From NCBI GenBank assembly GCA_002171515.1, contig NHEP01000152.1, positions 1-34,630 on the forward strand: DNA of 34,630 bases, in the 5' to 3' direction. The DNA comes from a bacterium TMED88. Its GTDB lineage: Bacteria; Myxococcota_A; UBA9160; UBA4427. Below, piece after piece: positions 26,207-34,580 of the stretch. Each line of letters opens with the position of its first letter. Position 1 is the stretch's first letter. The notes under the pieces were generated by a model. The model saw nothing but the letters and a program-made list of their open reading frames with translations. It was not told the origin of the DNA and did no database searches. The translations under genes and the position numbers were made by a program.

Positions 26207-27355
26207 CTAACGACTGAGTTTTAAACTGACCAAGCTGGAGCAGTACTGCACTAGAGGAATCACCCGCGCGTAGTCCATTCGGCTTGGGCCGATCACGCCA
26301 ATGACCCCCAGCGGCTCAGCGGACGCCTCAGCGCCCCGACTGGCCATATCCTCGGCATCGAAAGCCGAATGTCCAGCCCCACCCCCGTAGGGAACCGCCA
26401 CCATGGCGCACCGGCGCAGGGCAGGCTCCTCGAGGTCCTCTCCGAGGGCCACCGAGACCTCCGAGGACTCCCCATCGATCAGGCAGCTCAGCAGCTCGAC
26501 CAGCCGCTCGCTGGTTTCGAGAGCCCGCATCAGGCCCCGGATGCGGTCCGGATCGTTGAACTCGGGCTGCGCGAGCAAGTTCGAGTGGTTGGTGATCACC
26601 AATTCCGCCTCGTCCGAGGAAATGCCCTGCTGAAAGATTCTCAAGCCCAGGGCCAGGGATCGAAACAAGAGGCCGCGCGCCTCGGCCTCAAGGTCCCGCA
26701 GTTCGCGCTCCAGCGTCCGGTGGGCTTCGGGCAGGGTTCGCCCCGCCACCCGGGTATTGAGGGCGGCGGCCATCTGGTCGAGCTCGACCTGATCGTCCCG
26801 GCCGACATCCTCGACCACCCGCTGGCGGGTCGCCCCGACCTTGGGGACCACCACCACCAAGAGCTTATTTTCCGCCACGCGGACCAGGCTTAAGTGACGC
26901 AGGGTGAGCCGGTCGAGCCGAGGCCGCAGCGCAAAGCCCAGCTGGTGGGTCCGCAGAGACAACAAAGTGGCCAAGCCGGGCATCATGTCGCCCTCGACGT
27001 GGTCGATTTCATCGGCCAGGGCCCTCTGGTCGTAGGCCGACAGGCTGTGGGCTTCAAACAGATGGTCGAGAAAAATCCGCAGACCGCCTTCGGTGGGGAT
27101 CCGGCCCGCCGAGGCATGGGGTTTTTCAAGCAGATCGAGGGAGGCCAGTTCCGCCATGGTGTTTCGAATGCTGGCGGTCGAGAGCGGCACCGGAAGCAAA
27201 TGAGACACCGTGGTGCTCGACGCGGGATTGGCGTCGGCCACATAGGCGGCCACCACGGCGCGCAGCACCATGGCCTGTCGTTCGCTCAGGACCGAGGCGT
27301 CGCCGGCGGTTGACGGTTGGGACCCGGAAGTTTGACTGACTCGTTCTGACAACGA
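26207..27355 (-). CDS. hrcA: HrcA heat-inducible transcription repressor
   Basis: About 382 residues from the TTG at 27355. The N-terminal winged helix is seen in LSERQAMVLRAVVAAYV and STASIRNTMAELASLDLLEK, followed by HASAGRIPTEGGLRIFLDHL. The GAF-like C-terminal half ends with GVIGVIGPSRMDYARVIPLV, the HrcA signature. HrcA represses chaperone operons by binding CIRCE. The TTG at 27355 has TGAGG six bases upstream and is preferred; an earlier in-frame TTG at 27409 overlaps the hemW stop (TTGA) and would add 18 residues. No CIRCE inverted repeat (TTAGCACTC-N9-GAGTGCTAA) was found by eye near hrcA, grpE, dnaK or hemW. Confidence 0.93.
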   Translation of the reverse strand, partial: SLSERVSQTSGSQPSTAGDASVLSERQAMVLRAVVAAYVADANPASSTTVSHLLPVPLSTASIRNTMAELASLDLLEKPHASAGRIPTEGGLRIFLDHLFEAHSLSAYDQRALADEIDHVEGDMMPGLATLLSLRTHQLGFALRPRLDRLTLRHLSLVRVAENKLLVVVVPKVGATRQRVVEDVGRDDQVELDQMAAALNTRVAGRTLPEAHRTLERELRDLEAEARGLLFRSLALGLRIFQQGISSDEAELVITNHSNLLAQPEFNDPDRIRGLMRALETSERLVELLSCLIDGESSEVSVALGEDLEEPALRRCAMVAVPYGGGAGHSAFDAEDMASRGAEASAEPLGVIGVIGPSRMDYARVIPLVQYCSSLVSLKLSR

Positions 27356-27405
27356 AAACCTCAATGAATACGTGCATTCGGGTCTACCACTCCCCAAGCG
27401 GAGCG

Positions 27406-28677
27406 TCAACGCGCAGGGGCTTCCGCAGCCACAAAGGCCGCCGCCACCTCATCGGCCAAGAGACGACCTCGCGCGGTCAGAGCCAGATCGCCCTCGACAG
27501 ATTCGACCATTAAGCCAGCCCCCACCATGCGCTCGATGGCTTCCGGATAAAAAGAACGCGGCCGACCGCCAAACTCTGCCTGAATGTCCTCCGCCGACAC
27601 ACCAGCCCGGGTCCGAAGCCCTAAAAAGAAGGCCTCGGAGCGCGCCTGACCGGCGTCGAGAATTTCCTCGGTCCCCGGCGCCAGGGCCCCGCCCGCTTCG
27701 ATCCGCTCAAGCCACAAAGACCAGCTTTTTTCGTTGCCGACCCGCCTCCCAAAGGGTCGCCCGGGCCCTGCGGGATCCGTGGAATGCGCCCCGGGCCCGA
27801 TGGCCAAGACCGGCTGCCGGGCCCAGTAGCGTTGGTTGTGCCGGGAGGCCCGGCCGGGCTGGGCAAAATTGGTCAGCTCGTAGCGCTCGTAGCCCGCGCC
27901 GCCGAGCACCGATTCGATGCGCAGCAGCATGTCTGCGGCGCCGTCTTCATCAAAGGGGTCGAGCTGACCGGCCTCGGCGGCCCGGCCGAAGGGGGTGCCC
28001 GGTTCGTGGACCAGTTCATAGGTGGACACATGCTCGGGCCCAAAGGCCAAAATGGCCTGCAGATCTGCCTCCAGCATTGCGGGGGTCTGATGAAGAACCG
28101 CAAACATCAAATCCACCGACAGGTTCTCAAACCCCGCCGCCCGGGCGGCCCGGAGGGTGCGATGAATTTCGTCGACCCGGTGCGCCCGCCCCAATGCCTT
28201 GAGGGTCGAGTCGTCAAAGGACTGCACCCCCACCGACAGCCGATTGATCCCCGCCTGCTCGGCAAAGGCCTTTAATCGATCGCGCTCGAGGGTGCTCGGG
28301 TTGACCTCCAAGGTCACCTCGACGGCGGCGCCCGATTCGGACTCCGCCTTGGGCAGCGGCGGAAAGGCCGACCCAACCGCCTCGCGCAGTCGCGCCAGCG
28401 AATCGGCCCGCAGCAACCCTGGGGTCCCCCCCCCAAAATAAAGCGTCGAAAGGCGCCGACCGGCAAAATCCGGGCGGCGGGCTTCGAGTTCAGCGATCAG
28501 GGCCGAGACGGTCCGATCCTCTCGATCCCGAAAGACCTCGGCGGCTGGATCTCTGAGCAACTCCGGCGCGGGCTCCACGGCAAAATCGCAATAGGGACAA
28601 ATCCGCGCGCAAAAGGGCACGTGGACGTAAACGCCGACGTCCTTTTCCCTCTCGCTTTTGTGCGCTTTTTCTTGCAA
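27406..28677 (-). CDS. hemW: HemW, radical SAM heme chaperone
   Basis: 423 residues. Radical SAM motif C23-x3-C27-x2-C30 in VPFCARICPYCDF near the start, then STLYFGGGTPGLL, LEVNPSTLE and INRLSVGVQSFDDSTLKALGRAH. The C-terminal domain (RHNQRYWARQPVLAIGPGAHS and the winged-helix end) is typical of HemW, formerly annotated as an anaerobic coproporphyrinogen oxidase relative. It hands heme to respiratory proteins. The start is TTG at 28677, with a poorly spaced GGGGA. It heads the hrcA-grpE-dnaK-dnaJ series and is divergent from the M16 peptidase, with an 86-bp shared upstream region. Confidence 0.94.
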   Translation of the reverse strand: MQEKAHKSEREKDVGVYVHVPFCARICPYCDFAVEPAPELLRDPAAEVFRDREDRTVSALIAELEARRPDFAGRRLSTLYFGGGTPGLLRADSLARLREAVGSAFPPLPKAESESGAAVEVTLEVNPSTLERDRLKAFAEQAGINRLSVGVQSFDDSTLKALGRAHRVDEIHRTLRAARAAGFENLSVDLMFAVLHQTPAMLEADLQAILAFGPEHVSTYELVHEPGTPFGRAAEAGQLDPFDEDGAADMLLRIESVLGGAGYERYELTNFAQPGRASRHNQRYWARQPVLAIGPGAHSTDPAGPGRPFGRRVGNEKSWSLWLERIEAGGALAPGTEEILDAGQARSEAFFLGLRTRAGVSAEDIQAEFGGRPRSFYPEAIERMVGAGLMVESVEGDLALTARGRLLADEVAAAFVAAEAPAR

Positions 28678-28763
28678 ACCATCCCCAGGACGGGCGGGGG
28701 CCCGATCGGATTCTACTTCTCCCGTGAGCTTTCCCCCTCTGGTCCGGTACTCTCCGCGATTCG

Positions 28764-31394
28764 GTGTCTCTTCCCAATATCCACGACGAAACCCTCGACA
28801 ATGGTCTCCGCCTGCTTTTGCGGGAAAGCCACATTTCCCCCGTGGCCAACCTGCAGATCTGGGCCCGAGTCGGCAGCGCCGATGAGGGCCCCGGCGAAGA
28901 AGGCCTGGCGCACTTTCATGAGCACATGCTCTTTAAGGGCACCGAGCGACGGGGCGTGGGCGAAATTGCTGGCGATGTCGAGGGCGCCGGCGGACGCATC
29001 AATGCGTACACCTCCTTTGACGTCACGGTCTACTACGCGACCCTGCCCGCCGAGGCGCTTTCGACCGGCATTGATGTGCTGACCGATGCCGTGCTGCATT
29101 CGCGCTTCGATCCGGAAGAAGTGACCCGTGAGCAGGAGGTGGTGATCGAGGAAATCCGCCGCTCGGAGGACACCCCCGGTCACGTCTTAGGCGACTTAAC
29201 GTTTCGCGAGGCCTACCGATCTCACCCGTACCGGGCGCCGATCCTGGGCACCCCGGAGAGCGTGCGCGGACTCGACCGAGACCGCTGCCTGAATTTCTTC
29301 CGGCGCTGGTATGCGCCGGACAACCTCACGGTGATCGCCGCCGGCGACTTCGACACCGGCGCGGTGCGGGACCAAATCGCCGAGCGCTTTGCGGGAGCGA
29401 CGCCCGCCCAAGCTCAAAGAAAGCGCCCGGTCGAACCGCGACCCCAAGCCTTAAAGACCGCCGTGCTGCGCCGTCCCTTCGAGGGACACCGGTTCGAACT
29501 GGCTTGGCCTTCGGCGGCCTTTCGCGACGCCGATGCCACACCCCTCGACTTGCTTTCTTTCTTGCTCGGCGAATGTGATTCAAGCCGACTCGCCCAGCGG
29601 GTGCGCGAAAAAGAAGGCCTCGTCGACAAAATCGACTCGTCTTCGTATACGCCGGTTGATCGGGGTCTGTTTGCGGTCAGTTTCGAAACCGACGCCGAGC
29701 GGGCGCCCCGGGCCCTAGAAGCCATTGCCGAAGAAATCGAACGCCTGCGCTCGGAGCCGGTTAGCGTGGCCGAACTGGAGCGCGCCCGGGTCAATTTTCT
29801 CGCCACGGAGCACTTTGAACGAGAGAGTGTCTCCGGCATGGCGAGTAAGATCGGAAGCTTCGAGTTGATGGGCGCCGGCTGGCAGACCGAAAGCGATTAC
29901 TTTGCCAGCCTGCGCGCCGCCACCCCGGAAGACCTGATGCGCGTAGCCCAGGAATACCTTTCCCTCGACCAGCTCACCGCCTGCGCGCTGCTGCCTGAAA
30001 GCGGCCCCGAAGCGCTCACCGAAGACACCCTGGCCACGGCCCTGCAAAGCGGTCACGACCGGGTGGCCACGAGCCATCGGACATCGCCGACCCATCGCGC
30101 ACCGACTCCGCCGCCTGCGCCCACAGCCCCGATCCCGCTTCGCGAAACCCCAGAAGAAGACGGCCCCGGGACGATTCACAGCTACCCGCTGCCGGGTGGG
30201 GGTTCTCTTTATGTTTCACCGCGGCGAAGCGTCCCGGTGGTCGCGGGCCGAGCCGCTTTTTTCGGCGGCCTGCTGTCAGACACAGACCAAAACGCAGGAC
30301 TGTGTAGCTTCCTGACGTCCATGTGGTCGCGGGGCACGGAACGCCACGATGCCCCGGCCTTTGCGCGAGCCGTGGAAGACTTGGCCGCCGAGGTCAGTGG
30401 CTTTTCCGGTCGGAGTTCCATCGGCGTCACCTTCGAATCCACCAGCGAGCAGTTTCTGCCCACCTTGGACTTGGCGGCGGACGTGCTGTGCCGGCCGCGC
30501 TTTGAGGCCGACGAAATCGAGCGCGAGCGTCGTGAGACCCTGGCCGCCATCGACCGGCGCGAAGATCAACTCGCCCAGCGGGCCTTTCAAATTTTTGTCG
30601 AGACCGAATTCGCCCATCATCCCTATCGCCGCTCGATGCTGGGCACCCGGGAAACGGTGGCGGCCTTTGATGCGGCGGGCCTTCGCGCCCAACACGATCG
30701 ACTGATTCGATCGCCCAATCTGCATCTGGCGATTGCCGGGGACGTCGACCCGGACGAGACCGCTCGAGCCGTCAGTGAGCGTCTGGGCGATCTGCCCGGA
30801 CCGCCCTTTGAGCGCGACACCTCACCCGAGGACCCGCTGCCGACCGAAATTCAAGAAACCGTGCTTCAGAAAGACCGGTCCCAAGCGCATTTGGTGCTGG
30901 GCTTTCGAGGCACGGATGTGAGCGACCCCGACCGACACGGCCTTGAAGTCATTTCACATGTGCTGAGCGGTCAAGGCGGTCGGCTTTTCCTCGACCTGCG
31001 CGATCGACAAAGTCTCGCCTACAGCGTTTCGGCGATGAACATCGAGGGCTTGGCCCCGGGATTCTTTGCGCTGTATATCGGCACCGCTCCGGACAAAGTC
31101 GACGTGGCCCGCGCGGGCATTCTCGATCACCTGAAGCGCTTGGTGGATGAAGCCCCGAGCGAAGAAGAACTCGACCGCGCCCGCCGCAACCTGATTGGCA
31201 ACTTCGTGATCAACCAGCAGCGCGGTGCCGCCCGGGCTGCGCATATTTCGCTGGATTCGCTTTATGGCCTCGGCCCCGAGGCCCATCGCGAGTACACCGA
31301 GCAAGTGGCGGCCATCACCCGGGACGACGTGCTGCGCATTGCCCGCCGTTTTTTCCGGCTCGACGCCTACACGATCGCCCTGGTGCGGCCCTAA
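28764..31394 (+). CDS. M16 family zinc metallopeptidase (pitrilysin-like), two-domain
   Basis: 876 residues containing two M16 repeats. The first is catalytic: zinc motif H50-F-H-E53-H54 (GLAHFHEHMLFKGT), then EVTREQEVVIEEIRR carrying the third ligand Glu at about 129-130. The second repeat (from about 480) lacks HxxEH but keeps the RQSLAYSVSAMN segment with the R/Y pair, so it is the non-catalytic partner half. A Pro/Thr-rich linker of about 40 residues joins them. No signal peptide is evident. Similar proteins degrade small peptides or processed signal sequences. The start is GTG at 28764 with a weak ribosome site; the N-terminus (IHDETLDNGLRLLL) fits the family. Confidence 0.94.
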   Translation: MSLPNIHDETLDNGLRLLLRESHISPVANLQIWARVGSADEGPGEEGLAHFHEHMLFKGTERRGVGEIAGDVEGAGGRINAYTSFDVTVYYATLPAEALSTGIDVLTDAVLHSRFDPEEVTREQEVVIEEIRRSEDTPGHVLGDLTFREAYRSHPYRAPILGTPESVRGLDRDRCLNFFRRWYAPDNLTVIAAGDFDTGAVRDQIAERFAGATPAQAQRKRPVEPRPQALKTAVLRRPFEGHRFELAWPSAAFRDADATPLDLLSFLLGECDSSRLAQRVREKEGLVDKIDSSSYTPVDRGLFAVSFETDAERAPRALEAIAEEIERLRSEPVSVAELERARVNFLATEHFERESVSGMASKIGSFELMGAGWQTESDYFASLRAATPEDLMRVAQEYLSLDQLTACALLPESGPEALTEDTLATALQSGHDRVATSHRTSPTHRAPTPPPAPTAPIPLRETPEEDGPGTIHSYPLPGGGSLYVSPRRSVPVVAGRAAFFGGLLSDTDQNAGLCSFLTSMWSRGTERHDAPAFARAVEDLAAEVSGFSGRSSIGVTFESTSEQFLPTLDLAADVLCRPRFEADEIERERRETLAAIDRREDQLAQRAFQIFVETEFAHHPYRRSMLGTRETVAAFDAAGLRAQHDRLIRSPNLHLAIAGDVDPDETARAVSERLGDLPGPPFERDTSPEDPLPTEIQETVLQKDRSQAHLVLGFRGTDVSDPDRHGLEVISHVLSGQGGRLFLDLRDRQSLAYSVSAMNIEGLAPGFFALYIGTAPDKVDVARAGILDHLKRLVDEAPSEEELDRARRNLIGNFVINQQRGAARAAHISLDSLYGLGPEAHREYTEQVAAITRDDVLRIARRFFRLDAYTIALVRP

Positions 31395-31480
31395 AAGGCC
31401 CTCTCCCCCACCGACGCCGGACCGGGGGACCCAACGGACCGCTTCGGCTAGCATTCCGGACAGCGATTGGACGCTGAGCC

Positions 31481-31485
31481 GGAGG
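31481..31485 (+). promoter_or_regulatory. Strong ribosome-binding site for the AhpD-like selenoprotein
   Basis: GGAGG lies seven bases before the ATG at 31493 and supports that start. It is partly in a small hairpin: GAGCC (31476-31480), loop GGA, GGCTC (31484-31488). Whether this limits initiation is unknown. Confidence 0.6.
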
Positions 31486-31492
31486 CTCCGAA

Positions 31493-32608
31493 ATGCCCTC
31501 TTCTTCTTCTGTGCCCTTTGACTATTCGGCCGATGGCTTTGCGGTGCGCGACGACGTGACGTCGATCCACCGCGTGAGCTGGGAAAAGATCGCTCGCGCG
31601 GGCTCTCACTGGACCGGCCCGCAGCGGGTCGAGATCGCCCGACAGGCCCGGGCCGCCCGGGCCGCCCGCAACGACCCGCCCTGGAGCCGCGACGCTTTGC
31701 CGGGCGCCGAAGGCCGGCTGCCGGAAACCGCCGTCGAAGCCGCCCGAACCATTGGCGCCGATGCGCATCGCATCGACCGCGCGTGGGCCGAGTCAATGAT
31801 TGAAGCCCTCGGCGATGCGGCCTATGTGGAGCTTGGATCGATTGTGGTGACCGTGTCGGCCTTGGATGCTTTTGGAGAAGCCCTGGGCCGGGGACATGAA
31901 CCCCTGCCCGACGCCATCGAGGACGGGACCCCGGATGGCGCGCGCCTCGACGCGGCCACCGACATTGGGGCCTATATCCCGATGGCCGATCCCTTTCCCG
32001 GCCCGAACGTGGGGCGAGCGCTTTCACTGGTACCCGAAGCCAACACGCTTTTCTTTTCGAACGTGATGGCGATGTACGGCGGGCCGAGCGGTTCGTTCTT
32101 TGACTTAAAGTGGGACGGCCCACTCTCGCGCCCCCAGGCGGAGCTGCTGGCCGCCCGGGTCTCGGCGCTGAACGAGTGCTTTTACTGAACGACCTCACAC
32201 GTTGGGCTGCTCCGGGCGAGCAGCGAGCACATCGGTGAATCGGTTTCCTTGGACTCGACGGTCGGTCGCGCTTCGGGCAGCGACGTGCCCGCCGGCGAAC
32301 AGATCGTAGGCTTTGGTGAAGCCGTCGTGCGCGGCAGCGAAGACCTGCCTGCAGCCCGAGAGGCCTTGCGCCAAGCCTTAGGCGAAGCGGGCTTTCTTGA
32401 AGCCTGCGGGATCGCCGGCATCTTTAACGGGCTGGTGCGCAATGCCGACTTCAGCGGCATCCCGCTGGACGATGCGGCGCTTCACTCTTCAGAGGACTTC
32501 CGAGACAAACTCGGCCTGAACGATTTTTCCGGAGCGAAAAACAGCGACCTCAGCCGGGCCGATGCCAGCCAAGCCGGGGAAGGTCTGTTTCCCCATAAGG
32601 GGCAGTAA
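31493..32608 (+). CDS. AhpD-like / carboxymuconolactone decarboxylase-family selenoprotein (CxxU), UGA read as selenocysteine at residue 232
   Basis: 371 residues if the in-frame UGA at 32186-32188 is decoded as selenocysteine (Sec, U). The ATG has GGAGG upstream. The C-terminal two thirds resemble alkylhydroperoxidase AhpD-like proteins. The segment around the UGA reads AARVSALNECFY-U-TTSHVG, giving E217-x11-C229-x2-U232-x3-H236, the spacing of AhpD Glu118-Cys130-Cys133-His137. After the UGA the frame stays open for 139 codons and is family-like (ACGIAGIFNGLVRNADFSGI), ending at TAA. A hairpin starting 17 nt after the UGA fits a bacterial SECIS. It probably acts as a peroxidase/thiol redox enzyme. 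Alternatives, two separate ORFs or a nonsense mutation, are unlikely because the UGA falls exactly on the second active-site Cys. No sel genes are in this window. Confidence 0.88.
32206..32224 (+). promoter_or_regulatory. Candidate bacterial SECIS element downstream of the UGA
   Basis: GCTGCTC (32206-32212) and GAGCAGC (32218-32224) pair perfectly over 7 bp with a 5-base loop CGGGC (32213-32217). The stem begins 17 bases after the UGA and the loop about 25 bases after it, in the window where bacterial SECIS loops sit, and a G is the second loop base. It is inside coding sequence, as bacterial SECIS elements are. Confidence 0.6.
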
Positions 32609-32627
32609 GCCCGGAGCGGCGTGCACG

Positions 32628-32660
32628 GGCCCGCGCCGGAAATCGGGCCGTTCTTTCCTG
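32628..32660 (+). terminator. Possible intrinsic terminator after the selenoprotein gene
   Basis: GGCCCG (32628-32633) and CGGGCC (32644-32649) form a 6-bp stem with a 10-base loop, followed by a T-rich stretch (TTCTTTCCTGTGCTTT). It lies between the converging selenoprotein and gamma-glutamyltransferase genes. The T-tract is interrupted, so this is tentative. Confidence 0.35.
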
Positions 32661-32677
32661 TGCTTTCCCGTGCTTTA

Positions 32678-34396
32678 TTAGGGCCCGAAGGCGCCGCCCT
32701 GGGTGCGGGGATCGGCGCCGCCGAGGTGGTAGCCGGTTTTCGGATCGATCCAGATGGCTTCCGCTGCCGACCAATGGCGCGGGCTGACCTTCACGCTGTG
32801 GCCCCGGGCTTCGAGGGCATTCACCACGTCGCGGGGGGTTTCCGGTTCGACGTACAGCGTGTCGGGCATCCACTGGTGGTGAAAGCGCGGCGCCGCCACC
32901 GCGGCGGAGACATCCATGTTGTAATCGATTCGGTTCAGCAGCGAGAGCAGCACGGTGGTGATGATGCGCGGGCCTCCGGGACTGCCGGTCACCATGCGGA
33001 CCTGACCGTCTTCAAGCACGATGGTGGGCGTCATGCTCGAAAGCGGCCGCTTGCCCGGTGCCACCGCGTTGGCGCCCCGGGTGTCGATTAACCCGTAGGC
33101 GTTCGGGGTGTCGGGGGCGACCGAGAAGTCGTCCATTTCGTTGTTGAGCACGATGCCCGTCCCCGGCACGGTGATCCCCGACCCATAGGGGGTGTTGATC
33201 GTCATGGTGAGCGCTACGGCGCCGCCCTTTGCGTCGGTGACCGATAAATGCGCGGTGCCGGCATCGTCGGGGGGCGAACCCGGGGCCTTCACTTCACTGG
33301 CTTTTTTGAGGTCGATGCGTTGGCGCTGGGTTTCCGCGTAGGGCTTTGAGACGATGCGCTGCACCGGCACGTCGACGAAGTCGGCGTCGCCCATGTAGGC
33401 GGCGCGGTCCGCAAAGGCGAGCTTCATGGCTTCTGAAATCAGGTGCAGGCTGTCGGAGCTGCCCGCCCCGAGCGCATTGAGGTCGAAGCCTTCGAGAATA
33501 TTCAAGGTTTCAAGCAGCACCGCCCCCCCGGAAGACGGCGGCGGAAACGAAACGATCTCGTAGTCGCGGTACTGCCCGGTAACGGGTTCACGGATTTTGA
33601 CCTGATAGTTTTCGAGATCTTCCACGGTCAACAGCCCGCCCCGCTTCTGAACGTGGGCGGCGATCTTTTGCCCAATGGGCCCGCCCTGCATGACGCCGGC
33701 GCCGTCTTTCGCAATGGCACGCAGGGTCTTGGCGAGGTCGCGTTGAATGAGCACTTCACCCGGGTCGGCCTGGCCGTCGAGGGCCGGGGCAAACTGAATG
33801 CGATGGGTTTCGGGAAAACGATCCGGCGTGATGTAGCGCCCCATGTAGTTGATGCGATCGGCCTGAAAAGGCGCCAGGGGATAGCCCCCTTCCGCCAACG
33901 CGATGGCGGGAGCCAGCACTTCGGCCAAGGACATCGTGCCCCAACGCTTGAGCATGACGTCGAGGCCCGCCACAAAGCTCGGCACCGCCACGGCCAGCGC
34001 CCCGTGGCGCGAGGCGTTCTTGCGCACCCCGGGCTTCACGTACATGTCGCGGGTGGCGGCGGCAGGGGCGGTTTCCCGGGAGTCCACGGCAAAATTTTCG
34101 CCCGCGGGCGTGCGCACCACGGCAAAGAATCCGCCGCCAAGCCCCGCCGAAAAAGGCTGGGTGACGGCGATCGCAAAGGCCGTAGCCACGGCGGCGTCCA
34201 CCGCATTGCCCCCGGCGGCCAGAATGCCGGCGCCGGCTTCGGCGGCGTGAATCGAAGAAGTGACCACCATGCCCTCGGCGTTATAGGCCGGCGCCGGGGC
34301 CGCCGCGCGAACCCCACCGGGCCCGGCCACAAGCCCCAAGACCGCTCCGCACAGCACACCCACCCCCACCAGCCGGCGGCCGCGCCCGGGCGTCAT
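32678..34396 (-). CDS. ggt: Gamma-glutamyltransferase (Ntn-hydrolase), exported
   Basis: 572 residues from the ATG at 34396. A clear signal peptide follows (basic RGRRLVGVGVLCGAVLGLV, likely cleaved after GVRAAAPA), so the enzyme is periplasmic. It cleaves gamma-glutamyl bonds of glutathione and is made as a precursor that self-cleaves before the catalytic Thr. That Thr is T381 in DDAGTAHLSVTD, and the partner Thr lies 18 residues later (T399), as in E. coli. The second Thr of the usual TTH is Ala here. Further hallmarks: PPPSSGGAVLLETLNIL, MTPTIVLEDGQ, GSPGGPRIITTV. The ATG at 34396 has GAGG six bases upstream and begins right at the signal peptide, so it is preferred over the ATG at 34483. 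Convergent with the selenoprotein gene. Confidence 0.94.
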   Translation of the reverse strand: MTPGRGRRLVGVGVLCGAVLGLVAGPGGVRAAAPAPAYNAEGMVVTSSIHAAEAGAGILAAGGNAVDAAVATAFAIAVTQPFSAGLGGGFFAVVRTPAGENFAVDSRETAPAAATRDMYVKPGVRKNASRHGALAVAVPSFVAGLDVMLKRWGTMSLAEVLAPAIALAEGGYPLAPFQADRINYMGRYITPDRFPETHRIQFAPALDGQADPGEVLIQRDLAKTLRAIAKDGAGVMQGGPIGQKIAAHVQKRGGLLTVEDLENYQVKIREPVTGQYRDYEIVSFPPPSSGGAVLLETLNILEGFDLNALGAGSSDSLHLISEAMKLAFADRAAYMGDADFVDVPVQRIVSKPYAETQRQRIDLKKASEVKAPGSPPDDAGTAHLSVTDAKGGAVALTMTINTPYGSGITVPGTGIVLNNEMDDFSVAPDTPNAYGLIDTRGANAVAPGKRPLSSMTPTIVLEDGQVRMVTGSPGGPRIITTVLLSLLNRIDYNMDVSAAVAAPRFHHQWMPDTLYVEPETPRDVVNALEARGHSVKVSPRHWSAAEAIWIDPKTGYHLGGADPRTQGGAFGP

Positions 34397-34580
34397 CGCG
34401 GGCCTCGCAGCGCGCCCGAATTTTGGGCTGCGGGGGGCGGAACGACTCAACTTGAAGGGCCTTCGGGTCGATAAAGAAGTCATGCAGCGAACCGTATCAC
34501 AGGGCCTCGAACCGCTAAGCCGCCCTCACACACCGGCCGCCCTGCCCGCCCTGCCCGCCCAACCGGCACCGCGAAGCCGA

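Noticed and set aside
31404-31429. TCCCCC/GGGGGA inverted repeat after the M16 stop as a terminator
   Set aside because: Six-base stem with a 14-base loop and no following T-tract; too weak to call.
30954-32198. 414-residue minus-strand ORF opposite the M16 peptidase and selenoprotein genes
   Set aside because: It is antisense to two well-supported genes, is Arg/Pro/Ser rich and has no domain; typical shadow ORF of high-G+C DNA.
32249-32608. Separate 119-residue gene starting TTG after the UGA
   Set aside because: It is exactly in frame with 31493-32185 across the UGA and carries the C-terminal half of the same family domain, so it is the read-through part of the selenoprotein.
33443-34474. 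343-residue plus-strand ORF opposite ggt
   Set aside because: Gly/Arg/His rich shadow of a clearly conserved gamma-glutamyltransferase.
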